DNA of 64,000 nucleotides, from contig NC_014923.1 in NCBI RefSeq assembly GCF_000185905.1, positions 5,169,501 to 5,233,500 of the forward strand. The letters are read 5' to 3'. Every line of letters begins with the position of its first letter. Within the stretch, counting starts at the first letter, position 1. Both the position numbers and the translations under genes were made by a program. Source of the DNA: Mesorhizobium ciceri biovar biserrulae WSM1271 (GTDB lineage: Bacteria > Pseudomonadota > Alphaproteobacteria > Rhizobiales > Rhizobiaceae). Below, piece after piece: positions 8,323 through 16,840 of this stretch. Below the pieces are notes generated by a model, which was not told the origin of the DNA, searched no databases, and worked only from the letters and a program-made list of their open reading frames with translations.

Positions 8323-8877
8323 ATGAATTACTGGCTTTCGAGAAACTCTCGGTTTTCGAGAAACTGGGCGAAGGTCATCTTTTTCGCCGCCCTGTCTGGC
8401 ATCGGCTTGTCCGCGATCGTGTCCGGCACGGCGAACGCCGCGCAACCGAGCGGTACCGTTCGCTCGACGCATGGCGCATGGTCGATCATCTGCGACACGC
8501 CGGCCGGTGCCACCTCGGAACAATGCGTGATGATGCAGAACGTCGTCGCCGAGGACCGTCCGGAGATGGGACTGTCGGTCGTCGTGCTGCGCACCGCCGA
8601 CAACAAGGCGGAGATCCTGCGCGTGCTGGCGCCGCTCGGCGTGCTTTTGCCCAACGGGCTTGGCCTCAATGTCGACGGCAAGGACATCGGTCGCGCCTAT
8701 TTCGTGCGCTGTTTCCAGGACGGCTGCTATGCCGAGGTTATCCTCGAAAAGCCGCTTCTCGACACGCTGAAGACCGGCACGTCGGCCACCTTCATTGTCT
8801 TCCAGACCCCGGAAGAAGGCATCGGCATCCCGGTCGACCTCAAGGGTTTTGCCGACGGCTTCGCCGCCCTCCCCTGA
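8323..8877 (+). CDS. Invasion-associated locus B (IalB) family secreted protein
   Basis: A 184-residue exported protein with an N-terminal signal segment (about 17-42, ending TANAAQP) and an IalB-like domain. The domain shows the usual opening HGAWSIICDTP and paired cysteines (ICDTP...EQCVM and RCFQDGCYAEV) that could form disulfides in the periplasm. The family is named from Bartonella but is widespread and multi-copy in non-pathogenic Rhizobiales, where its role is unknown. A GTG 7 codons upstream is in frame; the ATG is preferred for its GGAG site five bases before it. Confidence 0.85.
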   Translation: MNYWLSRNSRFSRNWAKVIFFAALSGIGLSAIVSGTANAAQPSGTVRSTHGAWSIICDTPAGATSEQCVMMQNVVAEDRPEMGLSVVVLRTADNKAEILRVLAPLGVLLPNGLGLNVDGKDIGRAYFVRCFQDGCYAEVILEKPLLDTLKTGTSATFIVFQTPEEGIGIPVDLKGFADGFAALP

Positions 8878-9034
8878 AAGCCCGGCGACATCACCGGCTT
8901 CATCAACCAGAAGTGACGTCGACGGTCTGCTGGCAAACCGCTTTTGTCTTCACAATGCGGCTGAGCGATTGTCTCGGCGCACCTTCGCGCCTACATCGTG
9001 GCAAAGACCCATTCCTCCTGTGAACGGACGCGCC

Positions 9035-10447
9035 ATGAACAGCCTGATCGGCCAATTCGACATTTCAGACGATCGCATCAAGCAGATCGTCGCCGAAACC
9101 ATCAACGGCGCCGATGACGGCGAGCTGTTCCTCGAATACAGCGAGAGCGAAGCGCTGATGTTCGACAATGGCCGGCTGAAGACCGCCAACTTCAACACCG
9201 ACCAAGGGTTTGGCCTGCGCGCGGTTGCCGGCGAAGCCAGCGGCTATGCCCATTCCAGCGATCTCTCCGAAGCTTCGCTGCTGCGCGCGGCCGATGCCGT
9301 TTCGACCGTCAAGGGCGGCTATTCCGGCACGCTTGCCGCCGCACCCGCCCGCACCAACCGCCATCTCTATGGCGAAGAGAACCCGATCCCCTCGCCCTCC
9401 TTCGAGGCCAAGGCAAAGCTCCTGCAGGAAATCGACGCCTGGCTGCGCGCCGAGGACCCACGCGTGCGGCAGGTTTCGGCATCGCTCGCCGCATCCTGGC
9501 AGCATGTCGAGATCGTGCGCGCCGACGGCCAAATGGTGCGCGACATCCGCCCGCTGGTCCGCGTCAACGTCTCCGTCGTTGTGGGCAATGGCGACCGCCA
9601 GGAGAGCGGCTCCTACGGCATGGGCGGCCGCAAGGCGTTTGGCGAATTCCTGGTCGAGGACAGTTGGAAGCACGCCGCCAAGGAGGCGCTCAGGCAAGCC
9701 CTGGTCAATCTCGAGGCGATACCGGCGCCGGCCGGCACTTTCGACATCGTCTTGTCCAGCGGCTGGCCGGGCGTCATGCTGCACGAGGCCGTCGGCCATG
9801 GGCTGGAAGGCGATTTCAACCGCAAGAAGACCTCGGCCTTCGCCGGACTGCTCGGCCAGCAGGTCGCCGCCAAGGGGGTGACCGTCGTCGACGACGGCAC
9901 GATGCCCGAGCGGCGCGGCTCGCTGACAGTCGACGACGAAGGCACGCCTTCGGCCCGCAATGTGCTGATCGAGGACGGCAAGCTGGTCGGCTACATGCAG
10001 GATCGCCAAAACGCCCGGCTGATGGGCATGAAGGCAACCGGCAACGGCCGCCGCGAAGGCTACGCACACCAGCCGATGCCGCGCATGACCAACACCTATA
10101 TGACGGCGGGCGACATGGAGCCGGACGAAATCATCGCCTCGGTCAAGAACGGCATCTATGCCGTCTCCTTCGGTGGCGGCCAGGTCGACATCACCTCGGG
10201 CAAATTCGTGTTCGGCTGCACCGAGGCCTACCTGATCGAGAACGGCAAGGTGACGCAGCCGATCAAGGGCGCGATGCTGATAGGCAACGGTCCGGACGCC
10301 ATGCATCGCGTCTCGATGATCGGCAACGACATGAAGCTCGACACCGGCATCGGCATGTGCGGCAAGGCCGGACAGGGCGTGCCGGTCGGCGTCGGCCAGC
10401 CGCATCTGCGCATGAACCAGATGACGGTGGGCGGCACGCGGGTCTGA
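9035..10447 (+). CDS. tldD: Metalloprotease TldD
   Basis: A 470-residue U62-family metallopeptidase subunit; TldD works with TldE/PmbA in processing peptides and small modified proteins in the cytoplasm. The zinc-binding HExxxH motif is present as LHEAVGHGLEGD near residue 250, followed by the conserved region with GYMQDRQNARLMG and the C-terminal GICGKAGQ-like GMCGKAGQGVPVG loop. Start MNSLIGQFD matches the family N-terminus; the open frame extends upstream without family character. No tldE/pmbA gene is in this window. Confidence 0.95.
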   Translation: MNSLIGQFDISDDRIKQIVAETINGADDGELFLEYSESEALMFDNGRLKTANFNTDQGFGLRAVAGEASGYAHSSDLSEASLLRAADAVSTVKGGYSGTLAAAPARTNRHLYGEENPIPSPSFEAKAKLLQEIDAWLRAEDPRVRQVSASLAASWQHVEIVRADGQMVRDIRPLVRVNVSVVVGNGDRQESGSYGMGGRKAFGEFLVEDSWKHAAKEALRQALVNLEAIPAPAGTFDIVLSSGWPGVMLHEAVGHGLEGDFNRKKTSAFAGLLGQQVAAKGVTVVDDGTMPERRGSLTVDDEGTPSARNVLIEDGKLVGYMQDRQNARLMGMKATGNGRREGYAHQPMPRMTNTYMTAGDMEPDEIIASVKNGIYAVSFGGGQVDITSGKFVFGCTEAYLIENGKVTQPIKGAMLIGNGPDAMHRVSMIGNDMKLDTGIGMCGKAGQGVPVGVGQPHLRMNQMTVGGTRV

Positions 10448-10450
10448 GCG

Positions 10451-10474
10451 AACGGCCCCGATGGCCGGGCCGTT
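10451..10474. terminator. Hairpin between convergent tldD and membrane-protein gene
   Basis: An inverted repeat AACGGCCC / GGGCCGTT with an 8-base loop starts three bases after the tldD stop and overlaps the stop codon of the converging gene. It probably acts as a bidirectional terminator, though neither side has a long T run. Confidence 0.5.
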
Positions 10475-10898
10475 ATGCCTTGCCGATAGACCGGCGCGAA
10501 GTCGTGTAGAGAATCAGGAAGGCGATGACGCCACCGATCGCATATTTGAGCCAAGCACTCAGGTAGTCGACGGTCCCGTCGTGGCCGGAGACATACAGCG
10601 CAGCTGCGACAAACGTCATGGCCGCGATGTCAAGTGCATAGGACGGCAATAGCCCGGTTCGAGCGATCTTTCGCAAAATCCAGGCGACGAGCGCACCCGA
10701 GAGCGCCATCATGAGAGCTGCGCCGGCGCTTACGGTTATGCGGCGCCTGACATCGCGCTGCGGACATTTGGCGGGCTCCCAACAGTAGAGGTCGCGGACA
10801 GCGCGGTGGTGTCGTCCGCACTCGACCTCGCGAAGAAGGGAATGGATTTCGCAGATGCTCTGCATCTGGGAAATCAGCTCATTGCGCTGGCTTTGCAA
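10473..10898 (-). CDS. Hypothetical membrane protein (141 aa)
   Basis: I do not recognise the family. The first 50 residues are polar with a Cys pair (YCWEPAKCPQRD at about 38-49). The rest holds three likely membrane helices (about 55-75, 82-103 and 113-130) and ends with a basic tail (TTSRRSIGKA). The hydrophobic segmentation argues for a real gene. It converges on tldD. The start is uncertain; in-frame Met codons at residues 1 and 12 are both possible. Confidence 0.55.
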   Translation of the reverse strand: MQSQRNELISQMQSICEIHSLLREVECGRHHRAVRDLYCWEPAKCPQRDVRRRITVSAGAALMMALSGALVAWILRKIARTGLLPSYALDIAAMTFVAAALYVSGHDGTVDYLSAWLKYAIGGVIAFLILYTTSRRSIGKA

Positions 10899-11161
10899 CC
10901 TTTGATCGTAATTTCCTCAAGGCTGCAGAGACGGCGGGATATGACAGCTTGCAGGACGCATGACAAAGGTCCGTCGCTGGCGCCCCGATGATCGAGTCAG
11001 ACCGAATGCGCCGGCTGATGCTTGCGTTTTCCAATTTGAATTCCCGGCTGCACCTTGAAGTGAACACAATCGGCATTAGGAAATTGTTAGGTGTTTAACT
11101 GCCTGGGCTGCCGTTTCCGCACGAACGCAGTGCCGGCCTTCTGGTTGCGGTGGTGTTGGCA

Positions 11162-11821
11162 ATGCGGCATTTCCCCGGCGTCCTGACCTCCTCTTTCCTG
11201 CTTGGCTTCGTTTCGTTGATTGGCGCGACATCGTTGCAAGCCAGTCCGGCGGCGGCACAGTCGACATTGTTCAAGTCGCGATCGACGCAATCTGCCGCAG
11301 TTGGTGGAAGCACCAGCGTCCCCTACGGTTGGGTCGATTTCTGCCATCGCCGGCCAAAGGAGTGCAAGGTGCCCGCTCTGCCGGCCGCGAATATCAAGCT
11401 GACCGCGCAGAACCTACGCATCCTCAAGCGGATAAATCACAAGGCGAACAGCGCCATCAAACCCGTCAGCAATTTCGATCACTGGGGTACAATGGCGGAT
11501 CACTGGGACTATCCGGTAGACGGCAAGGGCGACTGCAAGATCTACGCGCTCTACAAGCGCAAGCTTCTTCTGGCAGCGGGATTCCCCCGGCAAGCGTTGC
11601 TGATGACCGTGGTGCGCGACCTGGACAATGAAGGCCACACCATTCTGACGGTGAAAACCGACAAGGGCGATCTTGTCCTGGACAATCTGGTCAATGAGAT
11701 CAGGCCCTGGAACGCGACGGGCTATTACTTCGTGAAACGCCAGTCGCAGCAGAACCCAAACACCTGGGTGTCGATCAACCAACGCGGCGGCACGTCGAAA
11801 CGACTGTCGCCAAGTTCGTAG
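11162..11821 (+). CDS. Bacterial transglutaminase-like cysteine proteinase (BTLCP)
   Basis: A 219-residue exported protein with a signal peptide (about 1-33) and a transglutaminase-like fold. The catalytic triad is readable: Cys125 in GKGDCKIYALYKR, His159 in EGHTILTV and Asp174 in LVLDNL. This pattern matches the BTLCP/DUF920 group (COG3672) that includes LapG-type periplasmic proteases, although LapG's partner LapD is not nearby. Two extra cysteines (FCHRRPKEC) near 61-68 could form a disulfide. The ATG is preferred over a GTG four codons earlier; the ribosome-binding site is weak for both. Confidence 0.8.
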   Translation: MRHFPGVLTSSFLLGFVSLIGATSLQASPAAAQSTLFKSRSTQSAAVGGSTSVPYGWVDFCHRRPKECKVPALPAANIKLTAQNLRILKRINHKANSAIKPVSNFDHWGTMADHWDYPVDGKGDCKIYALYKRKLLLAAGFPRQALLMTVVRDLDNEGHTILTVKTDKGDLVLDNLVNEIRPWNATGYYFVKRQSQQNPNTWVSINQRGGTSKRLSPSS

Positions 11822-11837
11822 GGCCGAAGCCTCCAGG

Positions 11838-13079
11838 CTATCGCCGCTTCTTCGGCTTCTCCAGCAGTGCCACCGCTTCGACATGCGGCGACCACAGGAA
11901 CTGGTCGATCGGCGTCACGCTCTTCAAGGCGTAGCCGCCGTCGATGAGGATGCGCAGGTCGCGAGCCAGCGTCACCGGATTGCAGGACACCGCAGCAACG
12001 TAGGGAACATCCGAGCGGGCGATCTGCTTCGACTGGTCCTCGGCGCCGGCGCGCGGCGGGTCGAACACCACACCGTCGAACGCATTCAACTCCTTGAACG
12101 TCAGCGGCCGGCGGAACAGGTCGCGGCGTTCGCCCGTCACCCGCTTCAAGCCGGTGGCGAAGCGCGATCCACGGTCGAGCGCTGAAAGCGCTGCCGCATC
12201 GCCTTCCACCGCATGGACTTCCGACTTCGCGGCCAGGCGCAGAGCAAAGCTACCGCAACCGGCGAAAAGATCCGCCACCTTCTTGGCACGCTTCAGATGT
12301 CCGCCGACGATGTCGGCCATCGCCTGTTCGGCGGCCTCGGTTGCCTGCAGGAACGCGCCCGGGGGCAAGGCGACAGCGACGCTGCCGAACATGACCACCG
12401 GCTTTTTCGGCTCGATGATGATTTCGTCATCGATGGACAGCCTGGCAAAGCCCTGCGCCATGACGAAGTTAGCCGCGATCCGGCGCTGGTGCTCCCCGAG
12501 CTTGCCGGATTCGTGAACCGCGACATCAAGCCCCGAACCGGTCACGGTGACCGCCAGCCGGAACGATTTGGTGGTTGCGCAGACCAATTCGGCGAGCGCC
12601 TTCAAGCGATCGAGGGCGGCAACGATCTCCGGCAGCGAGATCGGGCATTCCGATATGGCGACGATCTCCGGCGACAGATGGCGATGGAAGCCGAGCAGCA
12701 TGCCTGTCTCGGTGCGCCGGGCGGCAAGCACGACACGGCGGCGCGTCTGCGGTGCGCAGGCGACCAGGTCACCGATCTCGCAATCGATGCCCTTGCCCTT
12801 CAGGATGTGCGCCACTTTTTCGCGCTTCCACTGGCGATAGGCTTCGGCTTCGAAATGCTGGAGCGCGCAACCGCCGCATTCGGTGAAGTGGCGGCAGGCG
12901 GGATCGATGCGCAGCGGCGATGCTTCCAGCACCGCCATCAGCATGGCGCGATCCCGTTCGCGCGCGGCGGTGACCGTTTCACCGGGCAGTGTGAAGGGAA
13001 TGAACAGATCGCCTGTCTCGGTCTCGGCGACACCGTCGCCCTGGGCGCCAAGTTTCCTGATGCTGAAGCGCGCGCTCAT
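11838..13079 (-). CDS. Class I SAM-dependent RNA methyltransferase, RumA/TrmA family
   Basis: A 413-residue uracil-C5 RNA methyltransferase. An N-terminal TRAM-like segment is followed by the iron-sulfur cysteines (CRHFTECGGCALQHF at about 62-76 and ISECPI further on), the SAM-binding LFAGCGSFALRLA, the DPPRAGA motif and the catalytic cysteine in VSCNPVTLARD. This pattern fits enzymes making m5U in 23S rRNA; which uridine is modified cannot be told. The ATG overlaps the stop of tlyA by 4 bases, so the two rRNA methyltransferase genes are coupled. Confidence 0.9.
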   Translation of the reverse strand: MSARFSIRKLGAQGDGVAETETGDLFIPFTLPGETVTAARERDRAMLMAVLEASPLRIDPACRHFTECGGCALQHFEAEAYRQWKREKVAHILKGKGIDCEIGDLVACAPQTRRRVVLAARRTETGMLLGFHRHLSPEIVAISECPISLPEIVAALDRLKALAELVCATTKSFRLAVTVTGSGLDVAVHESGKLGEHQRRIAANFVMAQGFARLSIDDEIIIEPKKPVVMFGSVAVALPPGAFLQATEAAEQAMADIVGGHLKRAKKVADLFAGCGSFALRLAAKSEVHAVEGDAAALSALDRGSRFATGLKRVTGERRDLFRRPLTFKELNAFDGVVFDPPRAGAEDQSKQIARSDVPYVAAVSCNPVTLARDLRILIDGGYALKSVTPIDQFLWSPHVEAVALLEKPKKRR

Positions 13080-13840
13080 CGGTCCTTGATCCCACCGAGC
13101 AGGAATTCGCGATTGCCGTCGCCGCCATCGATCGGCGACAGATGCAGCCCCAGCGAGCGCCAGCCGGGAACGGAGTCCAGCCAATCCTGCAGCAGGCCGG
13201 CGACACGGGCGGCGTCGAAGGGATCCTTCAACAGACCACCCTTGCCGATCGCTTCCCTGCCGGCCTCGAATTGCGGCTTGACCAGAAACATGGCCTTTGC
13301 GCCAGCCTTGGCCAGACCAAGGGCCGGCGGCAGCGCCAGTTTCAGCGAGATGAAGCTGACGTCGGAGACGATGAAATCCGGAATACGCCCGCCGAGATCG
13401 GTGACGGCGAGGTCGCGGGCGTTCAGCCCTTCGATCACCGTCACACGCGGGTCGCCGCCGATATCAGGATGCATCTGGCCATGCCCGACATCGACGGCGG
13501 TGACATGGGCCACGCCGCGCTCGAGCAACACCTGGGTGAAGCCGCCGGTCGAGGCGCCGATGTCGAGCGCTTCACGGCCGGCAGGATCGAGGCCGAAATG
13601 ATCGAGCCCGCCGATCAGCTTGAGTGCCGCGCGCGACACATAGCCTTGCGCCGGATCATCGATGGCAACGTGACATTGCGGCAAAACGCTCTGGCCGGGC
13701 TTGCGCGCAATGACGCCGTCGACGGTCACAGTGCCGCGCTCGACCGCATCGCGGGCACGTGAGCGGCTGGCAAACAGCCCGCGCTGGACGAGCAGGTCGT
13801 CGAGCCGCTGGCGTGCGCTGGCTGGCAGAGGCGAATTCAT
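13076..13840 (-). CDS. tlyA: TlyA family rRNA 2'-O-methyltransferase
   Basis: A 254-residue protein with an N-terminal S4 RNA-binding domain (about 9-70: RLDDLLVQRGLFASRSRARDAV) and an FtsJ-like methyltransferase domain (about 75-250) with the SAM motif DIGASTGGFTQVLL and the VKPQFEAGRE and SDVSFISLKLAL segments. The family methylates ribose in 16S/23S rRNA and is historically called hemolysin A. In many rhizobia dxs is immediately upstream of tlyA; here a hydroxylase/acyltransferase pair and a small secreted-protein gene lie between them. Confidence 0.92.
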   Translation of the reverse strand: MNSPLPASARQRLDDLLVQRGLFASRSRARDAVERGTVTVDGVIARKPGQSVLPQCHVAIDDPAQGYVSRAALKLIGGLDHFGLDPAGREALDIGASTGGFTQVLLERGVAHVTAVDVGHGQMHPDIGGDPRVTVIEGLNARDLAVTDLGGRIPDFIVSDVSFISLKLALPPALGLAKAGAKAMFLVKPQFEAGREAIGKGGLLKDPFDAARVAGLLQDWLDSVPGWRSLGLHLSPIDGGDGNREFLLGGIKDR

Positions 13841-14166
13841 CGGCCTTCATGGCGAAAGCCGACGACGATGGCAAGAGCGCCAGCTGGAAGCATTTCGTCT
13901 CCCGTTCCCATCATCACGCTCAGCATCTTGCACGGCGACGATGGTGAGGCGTCCCGTCCCGCCGACCATCCTTATGAATACCCATGCGTTACGCCCGTTG
14001 AGACGGATGACCGCCGAAGCATGAGGTCTCACCGACTGCGGATAAATACCAAAAACCTAGAAAGCCTCATGATTTCTTAACCAATTTTCATCGCATTTGC
14101 TTGAGGACTTCAATGTTATGACCGCGACGACCGGAAAACCCGGATGAAGAGGCGGCAACTTTGGAA
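13841..14166. other. Intergenic stretch between tlyA and hydroxylase gene
   Basis: About 325 bases separate divergently oriented tlyA and the hydroxylase gene. Short open frames are present on both strands but lack plausible ribosome-binding sites or family features. The last 130 bases are noticeably richer in A+T, consistent with a promoter for the plus-strand pair; I could not assign -35/-10 boxes. Confidence 0.4.
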
Positions 14167-15162
14167 ATGGCTAGCGACATCGTCTACAAGGTTCTTGACC
14201 GGATTTCCGGCGCCGGCCTGCTGGCGACCGGACTTCTGTTGCTGACTGCTTTGGTCAGTGCCCTGGTCGCCTACTGGCGCACGGTCGAGAAAAAGAGCTG
14301 GAAAGAATTCTTCGAGTTCGCGGTCCCGCATGAGGTCATCACGCATCCTTCGGCGAAAGCCGACCTTTTGTTCTGGGTGACGCGGAAGGCGCTGATGCCA
14401 TTCCTCATGCTGCCCGCCGGCGTCGTCTTCGTCAGCGCCGTCGGCTATGCGACGAACTGGTTGCTCTCCACGCTGCTGGCAATCCAGCCGCCTCTGATCG
14501 AGGGGCCGGCGGGGCCTGTGACGGTGACGATCTTCACCCTCACCATGCTGCTTGCCTACGACATTTCGTACTATCTCTATCATGTCGCCCAGCACCGCTA
14601 CCCGGTGCTCTGGGAACTGCACAAGGTGCACCATTCGGCCGAGGTGATGGTCGGCATCACCAAGGATCGCGTCCACCCGCTCGACGAATTGATGAACCGG
14701 GCCTGGGACGGCGTCATTCCCGGCATCTGCTTCGGCATCTGGTCGCTGGTGTCGCTGAACCTGGTTGAACTGACGGTCTTCGGCGTCAACGTCTACATCA
14801 TACGCAACATCCTGATGATGGATTTCGTCAGGCACACGCATTTCAAGATCTCGTTTGGGCCGTTGAACAATCTGATCCTGTGCCCACACTGGCATCAGTT
14901 GCACCACAGCACCGACCCGCGCCATTACGACAAGAACTTCGGGCTGCTCTTCTCGTTCTGGGATCGGCTCTTCGGAACTCTGTGCGTTCCGAGACCCGAC
15001 GAGGACTTCAAGTTCGGTTTGATCGAACGCAACGTGCGCGACTACCAGTCGCTCGCAGGCCTCTATGTCATGCCGCTGCAGCGGATGTGGCGGCAGATCG
15101 CCAGACATTTCCGCGCCGACAAGCCCGAGCCACAGCAATCGCCGCAGGGGGGCAAGCCATGA
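14167..15162 (+). CDS. Fatty-acid hydroxylase / sterol desaturase family protein
   Basis: A 331-residue membrane protein of the di-iron fatty-acid hydroxylase superfamily. Several helices (about 15-37, 80-105, 118-140, 190-215) frame the histidine clusters HVAQHR, HKVHHS, RHTHFK and HWHQLHHS, which would bind two irons. Relatives hydroxylate fatty acyl chains, sterols, alkylglycerols or ornithine-lipid headgroups (OlsE type); the substrate is not readable here. Start choice is open: TTG at 14161 has better spacing from GAAGAGG, the ATG at 14167 is annotated. The stop overlaps the next gene by 4 bases. Confidence 0.85.
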   Translation: MASDIVYKVLDRISGAGLLATGLLLLTALVSALVAYWRTVEKKSWKEFFEFAVPHEVITHPSAKADLLFWVTRKALMPFLMLPAGVVFVSAVGYATNWLLSTLLAIQPPLIEGPAGPVTVTIFTLTMLLAYDISYYLYHVAQHRYPVLWELHKVHHSAEVMVGITKDRVHPLDELMNRAWDGVIPGICFGIWSLVSLNLVELTVFGVNVYIIRNILMMDFVRHTHFKISFGPLNNLILCPHWHQLHHSTDPRHYDKNFGLLFSFWDRLFGTLCVPRPDEDFKFGLIERNVRDYQSLAGLYVMPLQRMWRQIARHFRADKPEPQQSPQGGKP

Positions 15163-16310
15163 ACGGACCGGCCGTGTTCCGGATGCAGCAAGCGCACCGG
15201 ATCGAAATTGCAACCTCGCCAGAGCGACTGGCAGAAATCGCGCCCGCCTGGGCAGCGCTCTGGCAACGCGCCGGCGGCCTCGTTTTCCAGCATCCCGACT
15301 GGATCTCGGCCTGGTGGCACACCACACCGCATCAGGACCGCCGCGGCCTCAGGATCGGCCTGGTCTGGAGCGGCGAGCGCCTCGAGGCGGTCATTGCGCT
15401 CGCGACCTTCTGGCGCTCGGGCATCCGTATGCTGGAATGGGCGGCGAAGGATCACTGCGACTATGGAGATGTCCTGCTTGCTCCCGATGCAGAGCCACAG
15501 ATCCTGCCGCAACTCTGGCAACATATCCTCGACGATGGCGGCTTCGATCTTGCGTATCTCAATCGGCTGTTGCCCGATGCTCGATTCCGGACCCTGCTTG
15601 GTCCCGCCGCCCCAGGCCAGGGCAGCATTTTGCAGCCGAGCCACCGCAGCGAGGTCAGCTACCGAGTTTCCAGCGCCGGACAACGCGGCGCACAATGGTT
15701 TGAAAGCCAGTCGAAGAAAACCCGGCAAAACTATCGCCGTGGTTACAAATTCATGGAGGAAGGCGGCGCGCTGCGTTTCCGCCTGATGGATGCGCACGAA
15801 GCCCGCGAGCCGGTGCTGGAACGCGTCGCCGCGCTGAAACGGCTATGGCTCGCAAAACACGGCCGCGTCTCGGACCTGTTCGACGAAGGTTCCCCCGCGC
15901 TGCCGGCACTGATCTCGGTTCTGGCCGGGCTTGGGTTGCTGCGCATTTTCGTGCTCGAACGCGAAGACGAGATCATCGCCATATCGATCAATTTCGAGCA
16001 GCATGGAACGATGATGGCTTTCGTCACCACCTATGATCCGGCCTTCGAACGGGCCTCGCCGGGCATGGTCTTGATGATGGATTACATCCAGTGGTCGTTC
16101 GACAGGGGCTTGACCACGATCGATTTTCTCTGCGGCGGCGAGGATTTCAAGCGCCGCTTTGCGACGCATTCGGTGATCTTGTCGTCAGTGGTGGGTGGAC
16201 GAAACCTGCGCGGACGCCTTGCCGCCCTGGCAGACCGCGCCCGCCACGCGGCGCAATCCTGGCGCCCCGAGAAACCGGCGCAGCAAGCGGAGCTGGTGGC
16301 GGCGGAGTAG
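15159..16310 (+). CDS. BioF2-like (GNAT_6/FemAB-type) acyltransferase
   Basis: A 383-residue soluble protein resembling the CelD/BioF2-like acetyltransferases. The N-terminal half contains FQHPDWISAWW, typical of the family, and the C-terminal GNAT-like half contains KKTRQNYRRGYKFM, RIFVLEREDEIIAISINF, TYDPAFERASPGMVLMMDYIQW and IDFLCGGEDFKRRF. Such proteins often act in exopolysaccharide, capsule or lipid decoration. The ATG overlaps the hydroxylase stop by 4 bases (ATGA), so the two are translated together and may modify the same molecule. Family assignment is good; substrate is unknown. Confidence 0.8.
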   Translation: MNGPAVFRMQQAHRIEIATSPERLAEIAPAWAALWQRAGGLVFQHPDWISAWWHTTPHQDRRGLRIGLVWSGERLEAVIALATFWRSGIRMLEWAAKDHCDYGDVLLAPDAEPQILPQLWQHILDDGGFDLAYLNRLLPDARFRTLLGPAAPGQGSILQPSHRSEVSYRVSSAGQRGAQWFESQSKKTRQNYRRGYKFMEEGGALRFRLMDAHEAREPVLERVAALKRLWLAKHGRVSDLFDEGSPALPALISVLAGLGLLRIFVLEREDEIIAISINFEQHGTMMAFVTTYDPAFERASPGMVLMMDYIQWSFDRGLTTIDFLCGGEDFKRRFATHSVILSSVVGGRNLRGRLAALADRARHAAQSWRPEKPAQQAELVAAE

Positions 16311-16329
16311 CAGTGCCGACGCCTTTAGA

Positions 16330-16692
16330 TCACCCGCACAGCGGCAAAGCACGATGAAACGATCGGGCAATCCCGATCAGGGCTTGCTGGTCTCTAGCGC
16401 AGAATACGCTTCGCGAAACCGGGCGCTCGACGGCCGGAGACAACCCATCCGCACGCCCTCCCGACGCTTGCTCGCGTGAAGGCTCGATGGCAACCGCAGG
16501 TGCGGGAACGGGGGCCGGCAGAACCACCAGTTGCGGCACCTGCTTGAAGGAAAAGCCGCCGCGGATGCCGCCCATCTTGCCGGCGACGATGCCCATGGCC
16601 GCCTTTTCGAGGCTGCGATCATAGCGCGTTTCGGCTGTGGCCGGCGCGACGATGACGGCGCAAAGCGCTGCGCCGTACAGAAGCGTTTTCAT
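16330..16692 (-). CDS. Hypothetical secreted protein (120 aa)
   Basis: No family recognised. A clear signal peptide (about 1-20, ending PATAE) is followed by a segment with a Gly-rich patch (AGKMGGIRGGF), a Pro/Ala/Val stretch and a Ser/Arg-rich C-terminus. A good ribosome-binding site (GGGAGA) precedes the ATG. It converges on the acyltransferase gene and lies 148 bases downstream, in minus-strand direction, of the dxs stop. Confidence 0.6.
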   Translation of the reverse strand: MKTLLYGAALCAVIVAPATAETRYDRSLEKAAMGIVAGKMGGIRGGFSFKQVPQLVVLPAPVPAPAVAIEPSREQASGGRADGLSPAVERPVSRSVFCARDQQALIGIARSFHRALPLCG

Positions 16693-16840
16693 TGTTGCTG
16701 TCTCCCTGCCTGATCACGATCTAGCAGGGCGCCGTTGAAAAACGGCCAAGAGACACGGTAAGCAAAGCGCCAAACGGCAGCGTAAACAACGCGTTAAGAA
16801 CGTTGGCCGGCAAACTGATTCAAGTCACTGAGACTTTGAT

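Noticed and set aside
13847..14080. Short frames on both strands between tlyA and the hydroxylase gene
   Set aside because: No ribosome-binding sites, no family pattern, and they overlap each other.
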